Origin: Pegoplata infirma
Lineage: Eukaryota > Arthropoda > Insecta > Diptera > Anthomyiidae
Assembly (NCBI GenBank): GCA_963921195.1
Contig: OY992537.1
Coordinates: forward strand, 206,918,581-206,982,580
Direction: 5' to 3'
DNA length: 64,000 nt
A model generated the notes under the pieces. The model ran no database searches. It had not been told where the DNA came from and worked only from the letters and a program-made list of their open reading frames with translations. Of this stretch, positions 45,871 to 56,830 are shown piece by piece. The position numbers and the translations under genes are program-made. The number at the start of each line of letters is the position of its first letter. Position 1 is the first letter of the stretch.

Positions 45871-46382
45871 TTCTAAGTGAACACAATCTAACCCATTTTT
45901 CCACTGATAATTTTAGATTTAGACAGGAAAAATTCCTGTCTTGAATCTGCCTCAAAATTAGTGTGTTGTCTAATCCCCTTATTTGAATTTCAAATGATTT
46001 TTGATAGGATGATGCAAAGATAGCTGTAGATTTTTAAGTTGTTTCTTTGTATTAATATTTGTCAGAAAAAACAAATTAATTTCTATCCTATTGCTTTCTT
46101 TTCTACTTTTTTTTCGTCTATGTCTATGATGAATTCCAATGAATTTCTTTGAAATTCTTTGACCTCCTACTGTGTATATTTGCATGAACTAACATTTGAT
46201 CATATACAAACAAAAAATACAAATCTCAATGTCTTTGTAAAAAATGTTTTCATATGTTTGTACTATTTAAATTTAAAACTGAGGATATATTTATGTATAA
46301 GAGTATGAGTATTAAATTTCATTTGATTTTTTTATTTTAATTTTGATTTGATTTACAATCGTTTAAAAGATATATATAAGTA
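45871..46382. other. No gene seen
   Basis: AT-rich; one small hairpin GACAGGAAAAATTCCTGTC at about 45923. A 68-codon minus-strand frame at 45979-46185 is lysine/isoleucine-rich low-complexity sequence and not called. Confidence 0.45.
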
Positions 46383-48435
46383 CTAGCTGGCCCGGTCCGC
46401 GTTGCTGGCCCAAATATATGATCAGTGTAATATTTTGTCTCGCTTCAAATATATAGCCCAGCAAATAATGTAATGAATTTCTAGGCTAAGAAAAATTTGT
46501 GGGCGTGGTTTTAAAGACTCGATTAGGCAGATAATCTTCAAATTATATTTTAGTAACTAAAAAAAAATACCGTATCTTCGACTTGGCGAACTGTTCAAAT
46601 TTAAGACTTCTTTAGTATCATTACAAACAACACAAAAATAAACTACGCATATTCTTCGCTATTGTCTTGAGTTCAAACAAACCTTTATAGTTTCCAGGAT
46701 TTTCCACTTTTCCGGAATTTTTTACTTTATACACTTTTAATTATATTTCCTTAAAAACCTAGTTAGAACTATAATTATTATAAAAGAATCGGTCCGGGCC
46801 TTAGTTGGCGAGGAAATTCTTTTTCCGAACAATTTTATGGACTAATACGAACATTTAAAACAAAAAAATTAGCCAAATCGGTTCAGGCTTTCCAAGTGCT
46901 GAAAATTTTGAAGCATATTAAAAAATGTTAGATTTGAAGTAGGGGAGGACAATAAGTATTTCCGTAAAAGCCTTACTTGGACTTTAATGATCATTAAAGA
47001 GAAAACTTACCAAAACAGGCCAGTCGTTCTCCGATCTTAGATGTATTTTTTTTTTTTTAAAGAAACACACTCAGGCAATGCTGCCTATCAATTACTAATG
47101 TAACCGTGTTGTTTCTTTCGGAAAGGTGATAGAATATGGCAACACTGTAATTGCGCGTGTTGATAATTTTGAGTACAGTTGTTGCATCGCCATCTGTTAT
47201 TGATCTGGCGAATTATTTTTGAAGCTGTGTTTCATATTTTACTTCGTTGACGTTTTCTTAGTGCTATTTATCAACGAAGGAGGGTGCTGCAATAGATATT
47301 AGTTATAAATAGAAACTAATAAATATCTGAAAAAAATGTTGTTCTGCCTGAGCCGGGAATCGAACCCAGGCTTGCTGGCTAGTAGTCCAACGCGCTAACC
47401 ACTAAGCACCGAAATAAAAGTGGGCGTGAAAAACTTTTATTTCCGTTTAAACCTAACTTGGACTATGACGAACATTAAAAAATAAAGGTTAGTCAAATCG
47501 ATTAAGGGAGGAGTAAAAGTATGCGGGATTATTTTTTTTTCGAAAAAACCTAAGACGAACATTTAAAAAAAAAAAATGTGATCCCAATCGGTCAGTTCTC
47601 AAGTGATGCGATTACGAAGGAACTATGTACATTTGATTTTAATTTATATTATATTATTCTATATTTTATTTTCCTATAGAGCTAATTTTTTTCTTACCCT
47701 AAAAATCTTATTTGAATTTAACCAACTCGGTCCATCCATTTAAAAGTGGGCGTAGAAATGGAAAATTGTTTTTTTCGAAAACCCTTAGTTGGACTATAAC
47801 AATCATTAAAAACAAAATTAGACAAATTGATCCAGCCATTCCATGATTTAAAATATATATGTCGCGAAAAGTGAGCATAAAAATAGGCGTGGACAATTGA
47901 TCTTTCCTTAAAAATCTTTTGCGGAATATAACCAATTCGGTTTAGCTGTTATAGTTCTTTCGATACATAGAAAAAAGTGGGCGTTGCAAATTTTACTATC
48001 CGTGAAAATCTTAGTTGAATTATGACGAACGTTTTCAACAAAAATAAGCCAAATTGGGCGTGTTCAATTTCTTTTTTCGTAAAAACCAAAGTTGGAAATG
48101 ATGGAAATTCATTTAAAAAAAATTTAGTCAAATCGGTCCAGCCATTCTGGTGTGAGCGTAAAAGTAGGAGTGGTCAATTTTTCTTTCAGTAAAGACTTAA
48201 ATTAAATTACTATGAAAATTTAAATAAAAAATTACCCTGATCGGAGCAGCCATTTTCCGATTTTAGATAAATAGAAAAAAATGGGCGTAAAAGTGGGCGT
48301 GGTCAATTTTTCATTACGTAAAAACCTAAGTTGGACTATGACGAACATTTCAAAAAAAAAATTGTCCAAATCGGTTCAGCCGTTCTCAACTGATGCTGTT
48401 ACCAACGAACGACAATTGATTTTTATTTATATAGA
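46383..48435 (-). mobile_element. Helitron-like non-autonomous element 3
   Basis: On the minus strand it starts TCTATATAAATAAAAATC (48435) after an A and ends GGGCCAGCTAG at 46383 followed by T, giving the A/T insertion signature. A GC-rich potential hairpin precedes the CTAG (GGCCAGCAACGCGGACC). The interior is a series of diverged ~110-bp units: GTGGGCGTGGTCAATTTTTC, AAACCTAAGTTGGACTATGA, CGAACATTT, AAATCGGTCCAGCC. A SINE is inserted at 47046-47411. No Rep/helicase gene. Confidence 0.78.
47046..47411 (-). mobile_element. tRNA-derived SINE, copy B
   Basis: On the minus strand the B box GGTTCGATTCC (47357-47367) and the A box region TTAGTGGTTAGCGCG match copy A; the head has lost about 6 bp between GGTGC and TTAGTGG. 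Body and tail blocks match in order and the copy ends in a T run (poly-A on its own strand) at 47046-47058. Inserted into Helitron 3. Confidence 0.85.
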
Positions 48436-49312
48436 TAAGTTCGGAACCCACAAAAAAAAAGTTGGTCATCGATTGAAATTTAAAATTTTTGAACCATTTT
48501 TTTAGGAGATTGAAAAAGTACAATAGTAAAATTTTTTAACTCTTTCAATACTAAACGAATAAAACTTCCTAAAAACCTATTTTTTAGAATGTTTATTATT
48601 TGCACATACCAAAAAAAACTTGTTTTTAACAAACATTTTTCGATCGAAATTTATTTTTGTTTTGTAATTTTGCAGTTTTTCTTGTAATTTTACAAATTTT
48701 CAAAATTTTTTACAAAAAAAAATCTAGTAAATTTACGAGAATTTCTTGTAAGTTTTATTTCTCCAAAAAAGTTTTAAATTTACAATTTTATTGGTAAAAA
48801 TCTTGTAAAATTACAAAAAAGCTCATAATTTTTAATAGGAATTCTCGTAAAATAGGAGGTAGAAAAAAATCTAGTAGTCACAAAATCTCCTTGTAAGTTT
48901 TATATCGTCAATTTTTTTTGGTAAAAAGCTTGTTAAATTACAAAATTATGGGTAAAAAGCTTGTAAAATAACAAGAAATTCTTGTCAAATAGGAGGTAGA
49001 AAAAATAAATGTTACAAGTTTTTTTTTTTGTCATTTTACAAGGTTTTTTTTGGGTGCGGATGATCTTTATTTCCAAATATAAAATTTTGATGAGTATTTA
49101 TCAGAAAATCGAAAATGTGCCAAAGCACACTTTGACACTTCTTAAAAAAAAAAAATATTTCTAAAAAGAACTTTTGTCGGAATGTATTTTCCACAAGATT
49201 GTACTACATTCAAGATTTCAAGTTTCTACAATTGTTTTTTTAGGTGATAGAAAAATAACAAATTTACAATTTTTACCCTATTCACCTTACTAGAAATGTA
49301 ATTTTCATAAGG
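48436..49312. mobile_element. AT-rich MITE (about 48601-49060) with AAAAAAAACTTGT ends
   Basis: GCACATACCAAAAAAAACTT at 48601 pairs with AAGGTTTTTTTTGGGTGCGG at about 49042-49061. The interior alternates CTTGTAAAATTACAAAA-type words in both orientations. Flanks to 48600 and to 49312 show nothing else. Confidence 0.5.
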
Positions 49313-50160
49313 TTTTTTTTATACTCTACACCACACTGTGGTACAGGGGGTAATGAGTTTGTGCTGATGTTTGTAACTACCCGAAATATTGGTCCTAGAC
49401 CCACTTTTAAGTATACCAATCGACTTTTTGGGTCGATTTAGCGATGTCCGTCCGTCTGTCCGTCGGTCTGTCTGTCTGTTTGTATATGTAAACGGTGTAA
49501 ACACGATACTGGTCGCAATTTTTAATCAATTGACTTGAAATTTAAAACTTAACCCTCTTTTTGCCCAAGGACGAAGCCTATTGAAATTTGAAAAAAATCA
49601 GTCCATATTTAGACCTATCCCCCATACAAAGGTCCTCTTTAGTTTTGGCTCAAATGACTCTAATGGCCGCATTTTAATAGGTATCTTTTCGAAATTTGGC
49701 AGATAATTATATTTCATCCACAAATCATTATTCCGAATTTTAAAGAAATCGGACCAGTTCTTCTTGTAGCCCCCATACAAACCGCCTTCCCGATTTTAAC
49801 ATAAATCTCTCAAATTTCATGAAAATAGAAAATATTTAATTACAATTCTGTTTGTGTATGTTAAGCGCGTACTTTAATAACCTTATCAAATCCGATTATT
49901 ATCGGACCATTTTTGGACTTATTGTTAGGGCCCATGTGAAAATTTCGCCCGATATTCAGTTGAAGTGGTTTATTGTCAACAAAAAGAAGCCTATTTCACT
50001 GAAATTTGATTTGTGAGTGCTTTTTACACTTATTAAAGACTTGACAAAATATAGATCTAATCAGTCCATGGTCCACTTGGGACCCATTTTTCGGGAAACT
50101 CTAGTGTTAGGTTTTATATGGTCGGTCTTGACCGACTATAATTTTCTTACTTGTTTTTTT
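49313..50160 (-). mobile_element. Fly repeat family B, copy 2
   Basis: It begins TATACTCTACACCACACTGT and ends with the hairpin GGTCGGTCTTGACCGAC followed by TTCTTACTTGTTTT, the complement of the AAACAAGTAAGAA end seen in family A. The GTCCGTCCGTCTGTCCGTC core is at 49446. So families A and B share end design (end word, small hairpin, PyTCC-rich core) but not body sequence. No gene. Confidence 0.7.
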
Positions 50161-50944
50161 TTTTTATTTTTCACCACCCCTTCCCCCGAAATGCCCCTAT
50201 CAATAATATTATTTTTTAATTTTCCAAATTTCATGTTTTATAACCAAGATTTCAGGAGATAGAAGAAGTACAAAAGTATGGTTTTTGTAACATAAAAACG
50301 AAATTTTGAAAATGCAATTTTTTCATAATATTTTTTGTTTGCTCTGGAGAATTGTACATTTCAAATTTCGAATCTCTACACTCAAAAAATTGTGTTATTA
50401 ACTGTTTGTAGATTATTTAAAAAGTTTTACGTTTTGTTGTTTTTTAAAGAAAAAATATTTGTTTAATGTTTAGTTTTTTTATTGACCACTACATAAAAAT
50501 AAAGACTTTCATTAGCATTCAATTTTTAAAGTCATTTATTTTTGTTCTGTAAGTAAAAATATGTGATTCTTCTTTAATAATTTTAATTTTTTAATAATTT
50601 GTGTACGTTATTTTTTTTTTTTTTTTAATATTTGTAACTTTTTAAAGAGAAATCATTAGTTTTTACCTACTTGTGTGGGTTATTATTTGTAGAAAAAAAT
50701 TTCAAAAAATTATTTATAGAAATATAAAAACATGTTTGTATCAAGTGACTTTGGTACAATGGGTAGAGTGTCTGGCCAGAATATAGTGGACTGCGGTATC
50801 GAATCGCCAAAATTTTATTAAAATTTTTTTAAAAAATAATCAAATAGAAAAATTGTAAAAAACAACCTACGATATCAAAAATTTTTAATATTTGCGTAGG
50901 TTAAAAATAAAAGGTACCAAAATTAATTTTTATAACCCCTTCTT
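50161..50944. other. No gene; part of an AT-rich repeat shared with 63700-64000
   Basis: TTATTAACTGTTTGTAG and ATTATTTAAAAAG near 50395 recur at about 63715. Otherwise AT-rich without frames apart from a tRNA-like block at 50744-50810. Confidence 0.45.
50744..50810 (+). ncRNA. Degenerate tRNA-like head (possible SINE fragment)
   Basis: TTGGTACAATGGGTAGAGTG resembles an A box region and GGTATCGAATCGCC a B box with one insertion, spaced about as in a tRNA. No paired acceptor stem. Probably a decayed SINE head. Confidence 0.4.
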
Positions 50945-51150
50945 ACCCTTTTAGAATCAGAATTCCAAAAACCTAGTATAGATTGGATGGGAGTCTGATA
51001 ACTTGGCAAATTCACTCGGAGGCCATATGTCCCATTGTGACTCCCTTAAATTGTCATTTCCCTCTGATACAAAACAACTCTGATACAAAACAACTTTTTA
51101 CTTCTTGGACCACCCCGATTGTCTAAGATGTTCTTCTAGAGATGTCATTG

Positions 51151-51444
51151 TTAATGCAATCTAGGTGCAATCACCGTTAATGCAATATAGGTCATCGACA
51201 AATCTTTGCACCAAATGCTTAAGCTTCTCATCAGACCCGGACATTCACATAACAAGTGCTTCACTGACTCCTCCTCCTCCCCTTCCCCGCATCTCCTACA
51301 ATAGTCCCTATCAGAAATTCCCATACGTACGGCCATTTGACCAAGCATACAGTGTCCCTTAAGTTCTCCCACTAATAGGCTAACCGTCCGTTTGCCAAAA
51401 GTAAGAGGACTTTTTGTCATCTTATGATCTGGCAGTGGCCACAT
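51151..51444 (-). pseudogene. LINE ORF2 C-terminal zinc-knuckle fragment
   Basis: 97 codons with VSLLVGELKGHCMLG, YCRRCGEGEEEESVKHLLCE and CPGLMR; the Cys-Cys-His-Cys arrangement matches FCRSC...HFICHC of the 33-kb LINE. The nominal ATG start is internal and meaningless; an in-frame break or shift near 51445 separates it from the RNase H part. Confidence 0.75.
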
Positions 51445-51447
51445 GGT

Positions 51448-51780
51448 TCACGATATCCTGCACGCAGTCAGTGATATCCACCTATTCTTCATGCTTTTCT
51501 CAGATATCCTATCAATATCATTCATCAACTCCACTATAGGAACCGAGATGTCAGATTCTACACGTTCCCCTACCGATTCCGATATATTTCTCGCACATTC
51601 ATCAGCCAATTTGTTTCCAGCGACCACACTATGTCCGGGGACCCAGATTAGCTTAATGTGTGCTGACTGATTCGACGAAGGGATCGTATGCAATTCCTAA
51701 ATTCTAAGGCCTTTAGAGCAGCGAGACTATCCACAAAAATTTGTATGGCGCAGGAAGTCCCTTGTCATAATAATCTGCGC
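51448..51780 (-). pseudogene. LINE ORF2 RNase H fragment
   Basis: Minus strand: AIQIFVDSLAALKALEF (catalytic Asp of the third motif) runs to the WVPGHSVVAGNKLADECA motif with the His and final Asp. The upstream first and second motifs lie in frameshifted remnants to about 51870. Confidence 0.7.
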
Positions 51781-53591
51781 GGATTTTTTAATTGCCTGGA
51801 AAACAATACACTTAGCCGGAAATCTAAATAAGGCCCTAATTTCAAGAAAATATCCCTGAACGCATACTCATCCACATCTTTAATTCGTCCGTAGAATTAG
51901 AAATCGCATTCTATGTCATAACAGAGTTTTTTTCTTGTCAAGTCTTCCATAAAGATTTGAGTCCAGGATCGCACCTAGGTACTTCGCCTCTTTAGATTGA
52001 TTGTGATTCCATATAATTTAGGAAGATGAAACATTCCTTTATTAGTAATTTTCGTAAACAAAACGAGTTTGATTTTGGCGAGAGTATCCTTAGTGTTGAT
52101 TCCATGAGTTCACTAATCGTTGGTAAAAACTTTCCTTTGATTTGTATCAGAACTTTTTCAGTGTAGGCAACAATCTTGAAGACCGTTCGTTTGAGTAACG
52201 TAAGGCTTTTATTTATTACAAGATTCTACAAAAGGGGGGAAATAACTACACTTGCGGAGTGCCACTTGTACCGACTTTCCTGCTTCACCATCACCTATCT
52301 TTAAGTTAATTGCCCTGCCTTCTAGCTAGCTTCCCTCAATTAACCCTCAACGTCACTTACCCGTATCCACAGACATTCCCTTAAGATAGGCGATTTAGGC
52401 ATTCCTGAATTTGTCTGATGTAAAGGTACTACTCACATAGACATCAGCTAGTCTTTCCAGTGTTTTCTATAAAAACAATGACACTGACAGGTGTGTAATC
52501 CGCTATGGTATTGTGGTTTATTTTTCCCGCTTTGGGGATAATGATTACCTTTACCTCCCTTCATTCAGAAACCCGATGCCAGGCTACCTGATTATGCCGA
52601 GGGACTCCTTCAAGACTGCCGGAGGTATCCCATCTGGTTCTGCTGATTTGTTGGTCTTGAAGGAACTGACCTCCCGTTATCTTGTGTTCGTCCACCGTTG
52701 TTCTAATAAGTTCATTAATAGGAATTACATTCGGTGCAAATGTAAAGGAGTTTTCCTCCTCACTTTGTCCCTGCAATTTGGAAAATGTTTACACAGCTCA
52801 ACATGAAAATGCGTATTTGATTCTGGTAAATGATTTAGGTAGTGTTTGTTGCGCTGATTCCAAATCTGCGACCCAAATATATCTATCACATCAGGATTTT
52901 GAGTTATTCGCGGTTAAAGTGCCGAAAAAGGCCATTCTTGACCCTTTTTGAAAGCTTCTAATATAAGATCCTGACATGCGATTGGCTTGGTATCAAGCTC
53001 ATTCAAAAGTATGTAATTTTCTCTATAAGACAAGATAAAATGTTCTTGGAATTTAATTTTCCAAAATGGTAAAAAAATCATTAACAAACAAGTAAGAAAG
53101 CTATATTCGGCTGTGCCGAATCTTTAAATACCCTCCACAATGTTAACCAATGCACTATGGTTTCGCGGACGACCTTTGTTGGCCAAAATTCAATTTTCTC
53201 AAAATGGATTTTATAGAAAGTCGTAAACACTTACAAACAACAGAAAACATATTTTATTTTTGTACAAACTCATTTATTGTTCAAAAACAAATTTAGCTAA
53301 AAAATAAAAAAAAAGTATTTTTTTAAATTTTTTCAATTAATTTTTTGAGTTTAAATACAAAAAATTTTTTATAATATTATACATGGAAAACCAAAAAATT
53401 ATAACAATTTTTACCACAAAACCTATTTAAAACCAAAATTTTTTCCATTTTTGTAATTTTGGCCAAGAAAAGTGATAATCGGAACTATAGTGCAATGCAA
53501 ATATTTAAAAAACAAAAAAAATATTTTATAAATATGTATGTATGAAAATTATATAAAAATTATATAAAAGCAACCACGTGGCACGTGTATG

Positions 53592-54532
53592 CAGGGTTGC
53601 CAGAATTGTTGGGTACAAAATCGTCAAAAATTTAAGATTTTTATAAAAAAAATCGTCAAAATCGTCATCCCATGTGCAGAAATCGTCAAAATGAAAAAGG
53701 TATATTTATCATTGATTAAAGCAATGTCCGCCCATCTGTTGAAGACGTGATGCAGTCCAAACCAAAAGAGCTAAATCCATGCAGTATGGCACAAATATAT
53801 TTTATGGCCATTGGATGGTTCAGTTTGAAAATTGACAAAACCAGACCAGGGAGAACAAATTTCCCACTGGTAAAACTGAACCTACCTCCGAAATTTCCTC
53901 TTTGTATTCTTTGTTAACCTTCTTAAACATATGAAATATTTTAATGAAGTACCAGTTTACAGAAGGCGAATGGTACACACGAACGAAAATTTTACATGTA
54001 TTTTGTTGTTGTTACAATAACAAAACACATGCAAAATTTTCGTTCGTGTGTATCGTTCGCCTTCTGTAAACTGGCACGAAAGAAAGGGTCATGCAGTTGG
54101 GTCAAGTTAATTAGAAAATGTATTTTTTTCCGTCCGCCCTTTTCTGTGGATAATAATGATGAAATTGCGTAAATATCATAATAAATTAATTTGTTAACAT
54201 TTATCACGAAAAGAAAGGTGTTCTCCGCCAAAAAAACCCCTATAATTTTTTTACCTTTTGGAGACAAAAAGAGAATGTAACTCTTACTTGTTCCTTTTGT
54301 CCCTCACGAAAATATTGGTGGATACTTTTTTAACTAACAATAAGCAAAAAATATTCATTGATTACTAAAGTTTCATTAAACAAATTTTAAAAAAGTAGAA
54401 AAAAATTACATATTTTTTATAATTTTTAAAAAATCGTCATTTTTTGGGCAAAAATTGTCAAATCGTCATTTTGCTATTTTGGGGAGTAAAAATCGTCAAA
54501 ATGCAGAGAAATCGTCAAATCTGGCAACAGTG
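53592..54532. mobile_element. hAT-like MITE with AATCGTCA subterminal repeats
   Basis: Ends CAGGGTTGCCAGA and TCTGGCAACAGTG. Flanking CGTGTATG (53584-53591) and CGTGTAAG (54533-54540) form an 8-bp duplication with one mismatch. AAATCGTCAAAAT motifs cluster inside both ends, as in hAT subterminal arrays. The centre contains a 60-bp-arm hairpin (53952-54074). A ~37-bp stretch near 53750-53790 (CCAAACCAAAAGAGCTA) is found in reverse inside the hAT element at about 14745, suggesting shared ancestry or captured sequence. Confidence 0.8.
53952..54074. repeat. Hairpin, ~57-bp arms, inside the hAT MITE
   Basis: CCAGTTTACAGAAGGCGAA, ACACACGAACGAAAATTTT and CATGT pair with the complementary blocks at 54015-54074 around a GTTGTTGTTACAATAAC apex. 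Confidence 0.75.
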
Positions 54533-55141
54533 CGTGTAAGACACATACTACGTATTTTTAGCTTCTTTTGATACAAATAACAACAAGCCAAACAACCATC
54601 AACAACTACAAAAACGCGCTGCCACGCCATATCATAGAGGTTTATATTGAAACTCATCTCAATTGCTCATAGCTTCTTAACCCCTGAACCGATTTTGCCA
54701 TAATTGGTACCAAAATAACCAGAAGAACGTTGAGAACAATAAAATAAGAACCTTTTTAAAATTTTATTTGAATATGTCAACCATGAGCCAAGATAAATCA
54801 TTTTAAAATTTTGGGTTAAATGGCTGGTGCCACGCCCCATTGTGCGATTCGGCCCAAATTTTTTGTGAGTGTTAGGAATGATAAAATTACATTAAATTCA
54901 AAGTTTCGTTTACATTCATTCAACAGGTGTCAAGTTATAGCATTTATTTTGTGTAAAATTCACATTTTCACTCATCAAAATTTACATTTTTACTCATAAC
55001 TTTTAAAATACTTAACCGATTTAAAAAAAAAAAACATTAGATTCTGCCTAGGAGAATTACGCAACTTTTGGTACCCCAGGCGTTTAAATCGGTTCTGGAT
55101 TATAGCCAAAAACGTGATTTCAACAGACAGACAGACAGACG

Positions 55142-55200
<59 letters not shown>

Positions 55201-55654
55201 GGACATCGCTAGATCGACTTAGAATCGATCAAGGATCATTAATATATATACTTTATGGGGTCCTAAACCAATATTTCAATGTGTTACATACGGAATGACA
55301 AACTTATATATACCCTCTATCACTAGAGTGGAGGGTATAAAAATCGTCCATTTTTTAAATATTTAGTTTATTTACACACTTAAATATAAGAATCAAAGCA
55401 ATTGTGGCTAATGATTTTTCACCATTAAAAAAAATTAAATTCCAAGAAAATTTGATTTTGTCTAAAAGAGAAAATTACGCACTTTCGAATGAGCTTGATA
55501 TCAAGTCATTCGCATGTCAGGATCTTATTTCATAGGCGCTCGAAAATGGCCAAATAGGCCTTTTTTGACACTTTAACCGTGATTTTTTTAAAATTGTGAC
55601 GTGATAGAAAAATTTGAGTGACCGTTTTGGAATCGGGAAACCAAAACCTATAAA

Positions 55655-55890
55655 CTTTTTTTGGTTTCATTCAAAACTTTGGAAAGAACTTTATGGAGTC
55701 TAGCTGCTTCTACAGTTCCCTCCAATTCTCTACAGGAGTATCTCTTTTCGCTTTCTTCTTGAAAGCACTAAAAGTTGGACTATAATTCTCCAAGTCTTCC
55801 GTTGTGTTTTCCATCTTTGCCTTATTGAAGAGTTTCCTGCTATCTTTTCAAAGTAGCTTGAGTTCCCCCTTGTACAGTGCCCCTTTTAAC
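55655..55890 (-). pseudogene. LINE ORF2 linker fragment, downstream copy
   Basis: The minus strand gives FNKAKMENTTEDLENYSPTF, KKKAKRDT, ENWREL and LDSIKFFPK, the linker before the RT. The same segment occurs again at 56560-56770 with moderate divergence. This copy continues, past the foldback, into 52815-50945. Confidence 0.6.
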
Positions 55891-56830
55891 GACCTACCTT
55901 GCTTTACCAACACCTATCTCTGAATTATTTGCCCTGGCTTTCAGTATGTTGCAGTCTATGGAGTATTCTGTGTGCCCGTGCCTTTATTATTCAACGCCTG
56001 AAGAATTCATGATGTTTTGACATTACTGAACTCACCTTCCACGTCCAACAATAAAAATAATCTTTCTTGTAGAGATTATTCTCAGTCAACCCCGAAAACA
56101 ACTCATAATGTCGTCTTCGGAGACCTACCCTTAAGATAAGTGAGCTTTGTCCTGCTGAAGTTTCTTGGTGTAAGGGTAATTACGATGACACATTAATAGG
56201 TCTGTAATCCTTTGTGGTATTGTGGTTTATCTTTCCCGTTTTATATATAAAACCACTTTTACCTTCCTCTATTCAGAGGGTTCATTCGCCGATTCCCGGC
56301 TACACATAAAAAAACGCAGCAACTATGTCATGATTATCCCGTGGGTCTACTGCAAGAGCGCCTAGGGACGGACCTTCCAGGTTATGTTGCGTTATTCTAC
56401 CATTGCTCTGATAAGTTCATTAATCTGAATTGGATTCGATGAATGTGTACCCAAAGAAGTTTGCGTCTACACCTCGTCTCTGCAACCTGGGAAATGGGTA
56501 TCCATCAGAAGTTCAATGGTTTCACCAAAAAATCCATTGGACTTATTGAGAACATTTGGTACACTTGAAATCTTCGGAAAGAACTTTACGGAATCTAGCC
56601 ACTTCTGTAGTTCCCTCCAATTCTCATAAGATAGGCTGGAATCTCTTTTCTTTTTTGTTTCCTTCTTGAAATAATTAAAACTGAGATGATATTTCTCCCA
56701 GTCTTCTGTCGTGTTATTTTTCTTTGCCTTATTCAAGAGTTTCCTGCAGTCTGTTCTAAGTAGCTAGAGATCCAGCGTCCAGCACATTTGGTGAGACTTC
56801 TTTGGAGGCAAGTTCTCAGGATATCTTCCT
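55891..56830 (-). pseudogene. LINE ORF2 remnant: linker and first half of RT, upstream copy
   Basis: Minus strand 56736-56467: NKAKKNNTTEDWEKYHLSF, KKETKKKRDSSLSYENWREL, VPNVLNKSNGFFGETIELLM and DTHFPGC, the linker before the RT. Then decayed RT pieces: NPIQINELIRA, TGKINHNTTKDYRPINVSS (motif before the fingers), ending near a decayed motif-B region at about 55900. Many stops. It abuts the second linker copy, so two partial LINEs lie in tandem. Confidence 0.7.

Larger units (their letters stand above)
50945..52815 (-). mobile_element. LINE ORF2 remnant on the minus strand (RT end, RNase H, 3' end)
   Basis: Reading the minus strand from 52815: INELIRTTVDEH, a decayed PDGI motif (about 52640), KTNLVLF- and AKYLGAILDSNL-like pieces (about 52050-51950), RNase H FVDSLAALKAL (about 51730), KLIWVPGHSVVAGNKLADE (51448-51693) and a C-terminal YCRRC...HLLCECPG knuckle (51151-51444). 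The segment between 52500 and 52100 is badly decayed. Same LOA/I-group type as the 33-kb copy but a different, older subfamily. It ends near 50945 with a UTR containing GAGTCACAATGGGACATATG. Confidence 0.75.
53085..55342 (+). mobile_element. Fly repeat family A, copy 5, with nested hAT MITE
   Basis: Left end AAACAAGTAAGAAAG with the hairpin ATTCGGCTGTGCCGAAT and ATACCCTCCACAATG; right end GACAGACAGACGGACATCGC, AGAATCGATC, ATATATACTTTATGGGGTCC and the hairpin ending TGGAGGGTATAAAAA. A (GACA)n microsatellite expanded at 55122-55200. The longest copy in the window because of the MITE at 53592-54532. Confidence 0.8.
52830..55660. mobile_element. Foldback element inserted in the LINE, split by family A
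   Basis: Arms of ~240 bp: GATCCTGACATGCGA, ATCAAGCTCATTC and TTCTTGGAATTTAATTTT at 52970-53065 are reverse-complemented at 55425-55540, and CGGTTAAAGTG/CACTTTAACCG pair further out. LINE sequence of the same subfamily resumes on both sides. Almost the whole interior is the family A copy 53085-55342. Outer ends and target duplication are not sharp. Confidence 0.65.

Noticed and set aside
52513..52951. Plus-strand frames of 97 and 89 codons
   Set aside because: Shadows of the minus-strand LINE ORF2 remnant.
55068..55298. 76-codon frame rich in RQTDRRTDRQTD
   Set aside because: Translation of the GACA/GGAC microsatellite in family A; the same happens at 49319-49504 and 59035-59331.
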